From contig JAFGLV010000103.1 of NCBI GenBank assembly GCA_016927855.1, positions 1 to 48,011 of the forward strand: 48,011 bases of DNA, written 5' to 3'. Shown here one piece after another: positions 10,259-17,985 of the stretch. Numbering within the stretch: position 1 is the stretch's first letter; the number at the start of each line of letters is the position of its first letter. The position numbers and the translations under genes were made by a program. The notes under the pieces are model-generated. The model made no database searches. It was given only the letters and a program-made list of their open reading frames with translations, and was not told where the DNA came from. This DNA comes from Sedimentisphaerales bacterium (lineage in GTDB: Bacteria; Planctomycetota; Phycisphaerae; Sedimentisphaerales; Anaerobacaceae).

Positions 10259-10428
10259 TGGCCGTCGCCCGCCACGACCGAAGACTCAACGACTTTCCTT
10301 CTTCGGTGTCTATCCTGAGACATACTACGATACTCCTTGGCGCGGCGCCTTCTAACGACCAAGTAGGACGCGTAAGAGGCCAACCCGATAAGAAAGACAG
10401 AAGTCACAAGCCTGAAAAGACCTCTCAT
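10255..10428 (-). CDS. Small single-span membrane protein (57 aa)
   Basis: This small gene is easily missed. An ATG at 10428 follows GGAGG with 6 nt spacing (rightward sequence catcttgatcctccg). The frame runs 57 codons to a TGA at 10255-10257 that overlaps the HIT start as ATGA. The protein begins MRGLFRLVTSVFLIGLASY, giving one hydrophobic span of about 20 residues. A basic stretch (VVRRRRAKEY) and a charged polar tail follow. The topology suggests a short membrane anchor with a positive cytoplasmic tail. I recognise no family. The strong ribosome site, the four-base overlap and the operon position support it as a real gene. Confidence 0.72.
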   Translation of the reverse strand: MRGLFRLVTSVFLIGLASYASYLVVRRRRAKEYRSMSQDRHRRRKVVESSVVAGDGQ

Positions 10429-10525
10429 CTTGATCCTCCGTATTCATCGGCTGCTTCTGTTCAGTCATCGGCAGGCTGAGCTCGCACCTGTGTGACAGCA
10501 CCCACTTAGCGCCCAGCGCTCTTTA

Positions 10526-10723
10526 CTACTGAATCGACTTATCGATGTCACCGTTGGGCAGCATATTGTCTGGATGGGGAATGCCTTCTTGCTCTAATTG
10601 ATACCTGCGGCAGTGGCGCCAGTTGTCCATCGTCCTGCAATAATCCTGAGCCCAGCAAGTGGGTAGCTGTCCCTCGCGTTCCAGTCGTCTCAACGGACAC
10701 ACAGAGTACCAGCGACACGCCAT
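10526..10723 (-). CDS. Small cysteine-rich protein (65 aa)
   Basis: The 65-residue product has cysteines at 3, 9, 23, 29 and 38, in the pattern C-x5-C then YC-x8-C. It is followed by RRYQLEQEGIPHPDNMLPNG. Four of the cysteines could hold a zinc ion or an iron-sulfur cluster. I recall similar short proteins of unknown role in other bacteria and archaea but know no tested function. It starts 18 nt after the trmO stop, in the same operon. No signal peptide or membrane span is present, so it is probably cytoplasmic. Confidence 0.75.
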   Translation of the reverse strand: MACRWYSVCPLRRLEREGQLPTCWAQDYCRTMDNWRHCRRYQLEQEGIPHPDNMLPNGDIDKSIQ

Positions 10724-10741
10724 TTCAATCCCATCTTTGAA

Positions 10742-11221
10742 TTACCGGTCGCCAGACCGGCTCCTGACCATCCTCTCAGCCTTCGTGTCTGGCAGCCAAC
10801 CGGTCTTCACCTCCCCGGCAGGGTTCAAGTCGGGAACATATGGCTTGATGTCCAGCACCGGGGTGCCGTCAATCATGTCGACACCTGATACCTCCAGGAT
10901 GTTGTCGTGGATACGTTCGAGGCGAACGGTCGATATGCCAATAGGATTCGGTCTGTAAGGACTCCGTGTGGCGAAAACGCCGTGTTCTCTTCCGTCCCAA
11001 GGCGGATGTGCCGCCAGACTCGGGCTCGTGACCAAGTGCAAGTGGAAGACCACGACGATGTGGCTGAAGCCGTCCAGGTCCTTCAGTCCTTTCGAGAACT
11101 CGTTAAAGACTTCTATCTTCGCTCTTACATCAGCAGCACCTACGGCCTGTCGCGGCACGCCCACATTGTCCTTGAATGGCGAAGAGATCCTCCCAATTGG
11201 ATGGTACAAAATGCCTTCCAT
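10742..11221 (-). CDS. trmO: tRNA (adenine(37)-N6)-methyltransferase TrmO
   Basis: A 159-residue member of the TsaA/YaeB (UPF0066) family. In E. coli, TrmO methylates t6A37 to m6t6A37 in tRNAs reading ACN codons, using S-adenosylmethionine. Diagnostic segments are PIGRISSPF at the N-terminus, LDGFSHIVVVFHLH, and the signature GVFATRSPYRPNPIGIS, followed by GVDMIDGTPVLDIKPYVP. The length fits the single-domain form, without the C-terminal extension of the E. coli enzyme. It heads the minus-strand operon that continues into the Cys-rich and membrane peptides and the HIT gene. Confidence 0.93.
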   Translation of the reverse strand: MEGILYHPIGRISSPFKDNVGVPRQAVGAADVRAKIEVFNEFSKGLKDLDGFSHIVVVFHLHLVTSPSLAAHPPWDGREHGVFATRSPYRPNPIGISTVRLERIHDNILEVSGVDMIDGTPVLDIKPYVPDLNPAGEVKTGWLPDTKAERMVRSRSGDR

Positions 11222-11604
11222 CGTTCAGAGGCCCTGCCCTTTTTGATAGCACCTCGAGTTGCTGCGTTGTACGCAGGGCCGCCGTCGAGCCTGCGCATGA
11301 TCGTCCGCCTACAGAATCCTGTTCTAAGGGCCGCGTGCCCGTAGTGTAAATCACAAACAACCTCCAGAGCCAGGACAAATCCTCTGTGGGTGTCGTCAAC
11401 AGCATCTGGGCGCGATCTCGGACCCGACCGAGCAAACTCGTGGGGAGAATGCCCGTTTTCAGGGCCCGAATAAATGCTTGACACTGGTCCGGTGCGTCTC
11501 TACAGTAGCCCCTTCGTTTTGTACGCTCCCGTGGAGGGAGGTACCCCAGACGCTGAGAAACGCAAGCAGAGCAGCCGTAATAGAAGGCAAAAGGAGAAAA
11601 ACCG
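11222..11604. other. Divergent spacer between trmO and gap
   Basis: A 383-bp spacer without a gene. The right half holds a good rightward promoter for gap (11478-11506) and the AAGGAG-type ribosome site at about 11590. The left half must hold the trmO promoter on the minus strand, but I see no clear hexamer pair. Open frames crossing the spacer have no domain and are opposite-strand shadows. Confidence 0.5.
11478..11506 (+). promoter_or_regulatory. Sigma-70-type promoter for gap
   Basis: TTGACA at 11478-11483, a 17-nt spacer, and TACAGT at 11501-11506. The -35 is consensus and the -10 matches 4 of 6. The start site would lie near 11513, leaving a leader of about 90 nt before the gap ATG. Confidence 0.6.
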
Positions 11605-12618
11605 ATGGCAACAAAGGTAGGAATCAACGGTTTCGGGCGAATCGGCAGAGCGGTCGCGCGGATCATCATGCAACGCAAAGGCGAGCTGGAGCTGGTCGCC
11701 ATCAACGACCTGTCCGACGCCAAGAGCCTCGCCCATCTGTTCAAATACGATACAGTCATGGGTCCCTGGCAGGGCACCGTCGCGGCCAAGGACAACGCGC
11801 TGGTGATTGACGGCAAGGAGATCAAAGTCCTGGCAGTGAAGAACCCCGCCGAGTTGCCCTGGAAGGATATGGGCGTCAAGGTCGTGCTCGAATCGACCGG
11901 CATCTTCCGCAGCAAGGAATCGCCCAAAGGCGGCTACGGCGACCACCTCAAAGCCGGCGCCAGCAAGGTCCTGCTCAGCGTTCCCGCCAAGGACCAGATC
12001 GACGCGACCGTCGTGCTGGGCGTCAACGACAAGATCCTGACCAAGGACGTCCAGTGCGTCTCCAACGCCAGTTGCACCACGAACTGCCTGGCGCCGATCT
12101 CCAAGGTGCTCAACGACACGTTTGGCATCGAGAAGGGCCTGATGACGACGATTCACGCGTACACGAACGACCAGCGCGTCGCCGATATGATCCACAGCGA
12201 CCTGCGCCGGGCCCGCGCCGCCGCCTGCAACATCATCCCGACCTCGACCGGCGCCGCCAAAGCCATCGGCCAGGTCATCCCCGAGCTCGACGGCAAGCTG
12301 CATGGCTTCGCCCTCCGCGTTCCGGTCCCCGTCGGCAGCGTGGTGGACCTGGTCGTGGACCTGAAGAAAGAGGCTTCCGCCGACGAGATCAACGCGGCGA
12401 TGAAGAAGGCCGCGGAAGGTCCGATGAAGGGCATCCTGGGCTACTGCGACGAGCCGATCGTCAGCAGCGATATCGTCAACAACCCCTATTCGAGCATCTT
12501 CGACTCGCTTTCGACCATGGTCAAAGGCAACATGGCCAAGGTCGTGAGCTGGTACGATAATGAGTGGGGTTACTCGAACCGTAGCGTCGACCTGATGGAA
12601 AAGATGGCGAAGATGTAG
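11605..12618 (+). CDS. gap: Glyceraldehyde-3-phosphate dehydrogenase, type I
   Basis: The phosphorylating NAD-dependent enzyme of glycolysis: glyceraldehyde 3-phosphate + NAD + Pi gives 1,3-bisphosphoglycerate. The 337 residues show the Rossmann start [16 protein letters not shown], and D35 in AINDLSD favours NAD. The catalytic loop is [12 protein letters not shown], with C157 the nucleophile. The C-terminal [11 protein letters not shown] motif is intact. A clear AAGGAG ribosome site sits about 8 nt before ATG. It is the first of four carbon genes (gap, ndk-like, pgk, rpe) in the same direction, but a dispersed repeat and separate promoters suggest it is not one tight operon. Confidence 0.98.
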   Translation: MATKVGINGFGRIGRAVARIIMQRKGELELVAINDLSDAKSLAHLFKYDTVMGPWQGTVAAKDNALVIDGKEIKVLAVKNPAELPWKDMGVKVVLESTGIFRSKESPKGGYGDHLKAGASKVLLSVPAKDQIDATVVLGVNDKILTKDVQCVSNASCTTNCLAPISKVLNDTFGIEKGLMTTIHAYTNDQRVADMIHSDLRRARAAACNIIPTSTGAAKAIGQVIPELDGKLHGFALRVPVPVGSVVDLVVDLKKEASADEINAAMKKAAEGPMKGILGYCDEPIVSSDIVNNPYSSIFDSLSTMVKGNMAKVVSWYDNEWGYSNRSVDLMEKMAKM

Positions 12619-12650
12619 CCGGCGTTTCAAAGCCGAAGTTCGTCTCTGAA

Positions 12651-12816
12651 GCAAAGCACGAAATCCGAATATCGAAATCCGAAACAAACCCAAAAACTCA
12701 AAGGCTCAAATGACCCAAATTGGCCTGCCGCAAGGCGCCCGGCGTGGCCCGTCTTGAATCTTGGATTTTGGCCCTTTGAATTCGTTTCGGATTTCGAGAT
12801 TCGTGCTTCGGATTTC
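12651..12816. repeat. Dispersed inverted repeat, copy 1 (GAAATCCGAA family)
   Basis: Left arm 12651-12689 and right arm 12781-12816 are inverted copies. CGAAATCCGAAACAAA on the left pairs with the complement of TTCGTTTCGGATTTCG on the right (15 of 16), and GCACGA repeats in both. About 90 bp of GC-rich sequence lies between. The right arm ends about 17 nt before the ndk ATG. The same arms flank a different centre at 15895-16049, and a decayed single arm lies at 20246-20290. Confidence 0.8.
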
Positions 12817-12833
12817 AACAAGGAAGTCCACGC

Positions 12834-13571
12834 ATGGACAGCGATCGACTCGAGCAGACGCTCGTTCTCATCAAGCCGGACGCGTTGAAGAATTCCGTCA
12901 CCGGGTTCATCCTTTCCCAGTTGTCGGAATTCCACACCGGCTCGCGTTTCGCCGCGGCCAAGATCGTCAACGTCAACCGGCTCCTGGCTGAGGAACACTA
13001 CGCAGAGCACCGAGGCAAGGCCTTCTACGAAGCGCTGCTCGACTATATCATGGGCAAAGTCCACTACCCGCAGGACCGCTGGAAACGACGCGTGATCGCG
13101 ATCGTTTACCTGGGACCGGATGTGCTCAAGACGGTGCGCACCATGGCCGGGCCGACGAATCCCCACAAGGCCAGAGAGGAAAGGCCAGGCTGCATACGCG
13201 CTCTCGGGACGGTCGTGCCCATCTTGGACGCCCAAGGCAAGCACATCGACGATCGCATGGACAACCTCGTGCACGCCTCCGCCAACCATGAAGACGCTGA
13301 GCGAGAGATCAAGCTCTGGTTCATCCCGCACGACATCCCGCCGCTGATGCGAGCTTACCCCACCGAGACGTGCGATACGCACTACTACTACAAGCAAGGC
13401 CGCCTTTATGAGACATATGAGCCCAGTAGTGTCTTTCTGCTGGGACCCGGCGACGTCGTCTGGAAATCGGACCTGGACATCCTGCGCTCTTATCGGTCCG
13501 ATAATCCCGCCCCGAGTGGTCTCAACAAAGTCGTCGCCAAATACCTGATCAACAGGTTCCCCGAGGATTAG
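12834..13571 (+). CDS. Nucleoside-diphosphate kinase-like protein, extended
   Basis: A 245-residue protein, against about 140-150 for ordinary NDK. The N-terminal LVLIKPDALK carries the nucleotide-contacting lysine (K14). The phosphohistidine is expected at H147 in DNLVHASANHEDAEREI, where most NDKs have NxxHGSDS. The region between AGPTNP and that histidine is longer than usual. After LWF a C-terminal extension of about 80 residues follows (HYYYKQGRLYETYEPSSVF, then SDNPAPSGLNKVVAKYLINR). The likely role is transfer of gamma-phosphate between NTPs and NDPs. The altered histidine loop means activity should not be assumed. An AAGGA site lies just upstream, after the repeat arm. Confidence 0.85.
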   Translation: MDSDRLEQTLVLIKPDALKNSVTGFILSQLSEFHTGSRFAAAKIVNVNRLLAEEHYAEHRGKAFYEALLDYIMGKVHYPQDRWKRRVIAIVYLGPDVLKTVRTMAGPTNPHKAREERPGCIRALGTVVPILDAQGKHIDDRMDNLVHASANHEDAEREIKLWFIPHDIPPLMRAYPTETCDTHYYYKQGRLYETYEPSSVFLLGPGDVVWKSDLDILRSYRSDNPAPSGLNKVVAKYLINRFPED

Positions 13572-13643
13572 GGCGCGTTTTCGACCAGGAAGGCGCCCAA
13601 CCTCCAGTCAGGCAGTTCCCCTGTGCCGCGTGCGGGAACGGGG

Positions 13644-13672
13644 TTGACAAGCTCCCGAGGCAGCAATAGTGT
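13644..13672 (+). promoter_or_regulatory. Candidate promoter for pgk
   Basis: TTGACA at 13644-13649, a 17-nt spacer, and TAGTGT at 13667-13672. The -35 is perfect but the -10 is weak. It lies in the 200-bp spacer after ndk, about 100 nt before the pgk ATG, and would let pgk be expressed separately from gap. Confidence 0.45.
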
Positions 13673-13773
13673 AACACCTTCGCCATCCGCGGGCAGCGCG
13701 CCGCCGGACAGCGAAGAGGGAACGCTTCGACGAATTGGAACAGCAGGCAAGTGAATGGTTTTTGGATTGAACT

Positions 13774-15012
13774 ATGGCTAAGAAGACAGTGGCTGACATC
13801 GAGGTTAAAGGCAAGAAGGTTCTGATGCGGTGCGATTTCAACGTGCCGCAGGATGACGAAGGCAACATCACCAGCGACGATCGCATCGTTAAGGCTCTAC
13901 CGACGATCAAGAACATTCTCGACCGCGGCGGCGTTCTGATCCTGATGAGTCACCTCGGTCGGCCTGAGGGCAAGAGAGACGAGAAGTACACCCTCCAGCC
14001 GGTCGCCCAGAGGCTGTCCGAGCTGCTGGGTAAGCCGGTGGTGTTCGCGAACGACTGCGTCGGGCCGGACCCCAAAGCCAAGGCGGCGGCTCTCAAGCCC
14101 GGCGACTGCATGCTGCTGGAGAACCTCCGCTTCCACAAGGCCGAGACGATCAAGGACAAAGCCGCCAAAGAGGACAAGCAACTGCGCCAGGCCAAGGACG
14201 ACTTCGCCAGACAGCTTGCGGCAATGGCGGATGTCTACGTGGACGACGCCTTCGGCACCGCGCACCGGGACAACGCGTCGATGTACACCGTTCCCGTCGT
14301 CATGGAAGGCAAACCACGCGTGATCGGCTTTCTGATCGAGAAGGAACTCAAGTTCCTCGGGGATACGCTCAAGAACCCCGAGCACCCGTTCATCGCCATC
14401 CTGGGCGGCGCCAAGGTCTCCGACAAAATCGGCGTCATCGAGAACCTCATCGGCAAGGTCGATGCGATCGTCATCGGCGGCGCCATGGCCTATACCTTCC
14501 TCAAGGCCCAGGGCAAGCAGATCGGCAACAGCCGATGCGAAGACGACTTCATCGAGAAGGCCACCGAGATGATCGAGCATGCCAAGGAGGCCGGTTGCGA
14601 GATCGCCCTGCCCAAAGACTCCGTCGTGGCGCAGGAACTCAAGGAGAGTGCAGCGAACAAGGTGGTCGGTGAAAATATCGAGGACGGCTGGCTGGGTCTG
14701 GATATCGGGCCGGAAAGCCAGAAGCTCTTCGCGAGCAAGCTGGGCGGCGCCAGGACGATCGTCTGGAACGGGCCGATGGGCGTCTTCGAGATGCCGCCGT
14801 TCGACGAGGGGACCAAGGCAGTCGCGCAGGCCGTCGCGGATGCGACCGACAAAGGCGCCAAGAGCATCATCGGCGGCGGCGACAGCGCCAGCGCCGTGAC
14901 CAAACTGGGCCTGGAGGAAAGGATCAGTCATATCTCCACCGGCGGCGGCGCCTCGCTTGAATTCCTCGAAGGCAAGAAGTTCGTCTGTCTGGAAATCCTG
15001 GATGAGAAGTGA
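13774..15012 (+). CDS. pgk: Phosphoglycerate kinase
   Basis: A 412-residue glycolytic kinase that makes ATP from 1,3-bisphosphoglycerate. Family features run in order: [13 protein letters not shown] at the substrate site, [28 protein letters not shown], the hinge-side [32 protein letters not shown] in the nucleotide domain, and the closing [11 protein letters not shown] and [14 protein letters not shown]. All catalytic landmarks are present and the length is normal. No Shine-Dalgarno sequence is obvious before the ATG. The final codons GATGAGAAGTGA run directly into a tandem GAGAAGTGA-like simple repeat. Confidence 0.98.
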   Translation: MAKKTVADIEVKGKKVLMRCDFNVPQDDEGNITSDDRIVKALPTIKNILDRGGVLILMSHLGRPEGKRDEKYTLQPVAQRLSELLGKPVVFANDCVGPDPKAKAAALKPGDCMLLENLRFHKAETIKDKAAKEDKQLRQAKDDFARQLAAMADVYVDDAFGTAHRDNASMYTVPVVMEGKPRVIGFLIEKELKFLGDTLKNPEHPFIAILGGAKVSDKIGVIENLIGKVDAIVIGGAMAYTFLKAQGKQIGNSRCEDDFIEKATEMIEHAKEAGCEIALPKDSVVAQELKESAANKVVGENIEDGWLGLDIGPESQKLFASKLGGARTIVWNGPMGVFEMPPFDEGTKAVAQAVADATDKGAKSIIGGGDSASAVTKLGLEERISHISTGGGASLEFLEGKKFVCLEILDEK

Positions 15013-15059
15013 GAAGTGAGAAGTGTGAAGTTTGATGTTTGAAGTGTGAAGTGTGAAAT
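15003..15059. repeat. Purine-rich tandem simple repeat at the pgk stop
   Basis: Degenerate GAGAAGTGA and TGAAGTTTGA units run from the pgk stop codon to about 15059. A second short run (aatcaaccatcaaccagc and following) lies at 15118-15146. The first unit supplies the last codons of pgk. Compare the ATTGATGATTGA runs at 31896-31922 and 42319-42350, which also begin at a stop codon. Confidence 0.6.
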
Positions 15060-15183
15060 CTGTAGCCCGTGGCACGGGTCACGGGTCACGGGAAGAAGTC
15101 GAGCGGTGCGAATCCCAAATCAACCATCAACCAGCAACCATCAAACTTCGACGAGAAGGCTGCCCAAACCAGGGACAATCGAA

Positions 15184-15819
15184 GTGGTGCCCTCCATCCT
15201 GAGCGCGGATTTCGCCACGCTGGCGGATGAGCTGGCCGTCGTGGCTTCCGCGGGCGTCAAGGTCGTACATCTCGACGTCATGGATGGTCACTTCGTACCG
15301 AATATCACCATCGGACCGCCGGTCGTCGCCAAGCTCCGCCAGCATAGCGACCTGGTGTTCGACAGCCATCTGATGATCAGCGAGCCGGCCCGCTACGTGG
15401 AGGCGTTCGCCAAGGCAGGCGTCAACAACATCACGTTCCACATCGAAGCGAGCGACGAACCCGAGAAGCTGGTCGATACGATCCACGACCTGGGCTGCAC
15501 CGCCGGGATCACCTTCAACCCGGAGACCCCGGTCGAAGCGATCCGCAAAGTCGCGCCGCTGTGCGAGATGGTCCTCGTGATGACCGTCCATCCCGGTTTT
15601 GGAGGCCAGGAGTTCATGCCGGAAGCGGCCGCGAAGGTCGTCCAGGTGCGCGAAATCGTCGGGCCCGACATCCGCGTCGAGGTCGATGGAGGCATCGACC
15701 CCGAGACGACCCCGCTGGTGGTCTCGTACGGTGCCGACACGCTGGTCGCCGGCAGCGCCATCTTCGGCGAACCCGACCGCGTCGCAGCCATCGAAGCCAT
15801 CCGAAAGGCCTCCAAGTGA
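15184..15819 (+). CDS. rpe: Ribulose-phosphate 3-epimerase
   Basis: A TIM-barrel epimerase interconverting ribulose 5-phosphate and xylulose 5-phosphate. PSILSADFATLADEL opens the barrel. HLDVMDGHFVPNITIGP holds metal-binding His and Asp. SHLMISEPARYVEAFAKAG, MTVHPGFGGQEFM and VEVDGGIDPETTPLV follow, then the phosphate-binding AGSAIFG. The start is uncertain. The frame stays open to ATG 15046, but the extra 46 residues come from simple-repeat DNA and resemble nothing. GTG 15184 has AGGGA 8 nt upstream and puts the homology right at the N-terminus, giving 211 residues. Confidence 0.93.
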   Translation: MVPSILSADFATLADELAVVASAGVKVVHLDVMDGHFVPNITIGPPVVAKLRQHSDLVFDSHLMISEPARYVEAFAKAGVNNITFHIEASDEPEKLVDTIHDLGCTAGITFNPETPVEAIRKVAPLCEMVLVMTVHPGFGGQEFMPEAAAKVVQVREIVGPDIRVEVDGGIDPETTPLVVSYGADTLVAGSAIFGEPDRVAAIEAIRKASK

Positions 15820-15894
15820 CGTTGCGGCGCATGACTCACTAGTCATTCAACTGTAACGCCTTGCTGGGACGAGGTTTATATCGTTGCGGCCACG

Positions 15895-16049
15895 AGAAGC
15901 CCGAATATCGAAATGCGAAATCCGAAACAAACCCGAATGATCTGAATGCGAAATTCAAAACCGTTCCCGCCTGGCGCGAGCCGTTTCTGTCATTGGGATT
16001 TCGATCCTTTGGATTTGTTTCGGATTTCGAGCTTTGTGCTTCGGATTTT
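15895..16049. repeat. Dispersed inverted repeat, copy 2 (GAAATCCGAA family)
   Basis: The left arm lies in 15895-15940 and the right arm in 16011-16049. CGAAATCCGAAACAAA and its complement match at all 16 positions. The centre is GC-rich and differs from copy 1, although both centres contain a small CCGC/GGCG hairpin. It fills most of the rpe-accD spacer. Confidence 0.8.
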
Positions 16050-16123
16050 GTGGAGCGCAGCTTCTCCAGCGAGGTCGATTTCGGCCGTCGCCGTGAGTTG
16101 CCATAGGTATTCGCCCAGGTTTC

Positions 16124-16132
16124 TGGTATAGT
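16124..16132 (+). promoter_or_regulatory. Extended -10 promoter candidate for accD
   Basis: TGG followed by TATAGT at 16127-16132 forms an extended -10 element. No good -35 is seen at the right distance. The start site would lie near 16139, about 47 nt before the accD ATG and just after the repeat. Confidence 0.4.
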
Positions 16133-16185
16133 AGCGACATTCACGTCGGGTGTACCCCCGGCGCGACGGAAACGACCCAAAACAC

Positions 16186-17037
16186 ATGACGATGACAAAG
16201 AAGCCCAAGACAACCTGGGGCGGCTTTTCCCTGAAGCCCCGCAAGGAAATGCCGGAGGGGCTCTGGACGAAGTGCCCCGCCTGCGAGCACATGCTCTACC
16301 GCAGCGCCGTCGAGAAGAACCTCAACGTCTGCCCGACGTGCAGCTACCATTTCCGCATCGGCGCGCCGACCCGCATCGAGTACCTTGCCGACGACGGCAC
16401 GTTCCAGCCGCTGCTGGACGATCTGACCTCGGGCGACCCGCTCGATTTCCAGTTCCGCGGCACGACCTACAAGGAGCGCATCCTCGCCGACGAGAAGAAA
16501 TCCGGCGCCAAAGAAGCGATCCAGATCGGCAAGGCCTTCATCAAAGGCCGCGGCGTCGTCCTCGGCGTGATGGAGCCGAACTTCCTGATGGGCTCGATGG
16601 GCGCCGTGGTCGGCGAGAAGTTCTGCGCCGCCGTGGACAAGGCGTTGGAGGAATCGCTTCCGCTCGTGGTGGTCAGTTGCTCCGGCGGCGCCCGCATGCA
16701 CGAAGGTGTCGTCTCGCTGGGCCAGATGGCCAAGACCGCCGCGGCTTTGGCGCGGCTTGACGACGCCAAGGGCCTGTTCATCTCCGTCCTGACCGACCCG
16801 ACCACCGGCGGCGTGACCGCCAGCTTCGCGATGCTCGGCGACGTCATCATGGCCGAGCCCGGCGCACTGATCGGCTTCGCCGGCCCGCGCACGATCGCCG
16901 AGACGATCAAGGTCGAGCTACCCGACGGCTTCCAGACCGCCGAATTCATGCTCGAACACGGCTTCATCGACATGATCGTCGCGCGCAAAGACCTCCGCAG
17001 CGAAATCGCCCGCATCATCGACTACTGCCGAAAGTAG
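16186..17037 (+). CDS. accD: Acetyl-CoA carboxylase carboxyltransferase subunit beta
   Basis: The beta subunit of the carboxyltransferase that moves CO2 from carboxybiotin to acetyl-CoA in fatty acid synthesis. The N-terminal zinc ribbon is complete: CPAC, 18 residues, CPTC. The crotonase-fold core shows VVSCSGGARMHEGVVSLGQM (oxyanion loop), LTDPTTGGVTASFAMLGD and AEPGALIGFAGPRTI. From ATG 16186 the protein is 283 residues, normal for the family. An upstream in-frame ATG at 16150 only adds unrelated residues. Its partner accA is not in the window; accB starts at the far right end. Confidence 0.97.
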   Translation: MTMTKKPKTTWGGFSLKPRKEMPEGLWTKCPACEHMLYRSAVEKNLNVCPTCSYHFRIGAPTRIEYLADDGTFQPLLDDLTSGDPLDFQFRGTTYKERILADEKKSGAKEAIQIGKAFIKGRGVVLGVMEPNFLMGSMGAVVGEKFCAAVDKALEESLPLVVVSCSGGARMHEGVVSLGQMAKTAAALARLDDAKGLFISVLTDPTTGGVTASFAMLGDVIMAEPGALIGFAGPRTIAETIKVELPDGFQTAEFMLEHGFIDMIVARKDLRSEIARIIDYCRK

Positions 17038-17097
17038 CCACGCGACGGGCATTGAGTTCCCGCCAAATGCCACTGGAACACCCTGCCCTCAATCTGC

Positions 17098-17135
17098 TAT
17101 ACTGTGGTAGCTCGAAAACGGGCAACGACTGGAGG
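17098..17135 (+). promoter_or_regulatory. -10 box and ribosome site for the orphan antitoxin gene
   Basis: TATACT at 17098-17103 is a near-consensus -10, with a weak GGAACA 17 nt upstream. GGAGG at 17131-17135 lies 5 nt before the GTG at 17141. The control region of this small gene therefore appears intact. Confidence 0.45.
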
Positions 17136-17140
17136 TTCGC

Positions 17141-17332
17141 GTGAATAGCACAAAGGATGAGATTCAGTCGCTCCTGGCGAGATTGCCCGACGATTGCACC
17201 TTCGAAGATGTGCAATACCATCTATACGTCCTGGGCAAAACCCGCCGAGGCATCGAGAGGGCCGAAAGACGGCAGTCCAAATGGACTCACAATTGGGCAC
17301 AGCCTCAACGAGATTCGCGCAAAAACATATAG
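17141..17332 (+). CDS. Orphan antitoxin-like small protein, C-terminus possibly frameshifted
   Basis: A GTG-started 63-residue protein whose first 40 residues (MNSTKDEIQSLLARLPDDC, then TFEDVQYHLYVLGKTRRGIE) match a common family of short antitoxin-like proteins often encoded before RelE/ParE-type toxins. In that family the tail usually continues to a helix ending near RLxKWL. Here the frame ends in a basic tail (RRQSKWTHNW). A one-base change near 17268 would instead read GLTIGHSLNEIRAK, which looks more like a normal tail, so a frameshift is likely. No toxin gene follows. Confidence 0.55.
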   Translation: MNSTKDEIQSLLARLPDDCTFEDVQYHLYVLGKTRRGIERAERRQSKWTHNWAQPQRDSRKNI

Positions 17333-17985
17333 GGCCAGCAGGGATGACCTCTACTGCGATGCCTACGGAATAGTCCCCTGCCAGCCCCAAAAAGGGATAC
17401 TGAACAGCGGGTTCCGCCAAACACGCTCCGGCAAATCATCCCGACCTTATCCCCACAAGCAAGGCATCGCCTTCCTTGATTCGGGACCCCGTTCGTAGGT
17501 ACCCGAACGGGGCTGGGCGTGTCCAGGTTTCCCGATCTTCATCGGACCTTACTTACACGGAATCCTGTTTTGGCCTCGCCGGCCTGAAAGGAACACCATG
17601 CCGGATTACCCGCACGTACCTATACGGAGCAAAGGGTGCCACCTCAATAGGTGTTTCAACATAATGAAATCCTTTCTCCGGAGGGCCAATCCCCCGGTTG
17701 TCCACATGATACCGCCAGTACCCGCGAGAGACAACTGGTATTGACGCACGTTATCGCGCGCCGCACAACAACTCAGGCTAAGCAGACCTCGTCCTGAGCG
17801 CAGTCTCGTAGGCTGGGCACCGCCCGCCATCGTTGAGATGCTGAGGGCATCGTTGATCCTTTCAGAAAGGCATCGGTGTGTGATCCAAACCCTACTACTT
17901 GCTGTAGGCTAATGCTGCCGGCCGAAATAACCGATGTTTGATTGAAGGTCTTCTCGGGAAATGTGCAATCAGGGAGCACAACCTC
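17333..17985. other. Gene-free spacer after the orphan antitoxin
   Basis: About 650 bp in which I recognise no gene, RNA or repeat. Open frames on both strands have irregular codon use and no domain. It sits where the cognate toxin of the upstream antitoxin would be expected, so it may be decayed TA DNA, but no toxin motif can be read. AGGGAG at about 17970 is the ribosome site of the next gene. Confidence 0.4.

Noticed and set aside
11130..11927. 265-codon minus-strand frame across the gap promoter
   Set aside because: It overlaps trmO and gap on either side, has irregular codon use and no recognisable domain.
15046..15183. N-terminal extension of rpe to ATG 15046
   Set aside because: The 46 residues come from simple-repeat DNA and match no epimerase; GTG 15184 has a ribosome site at the start of homology.
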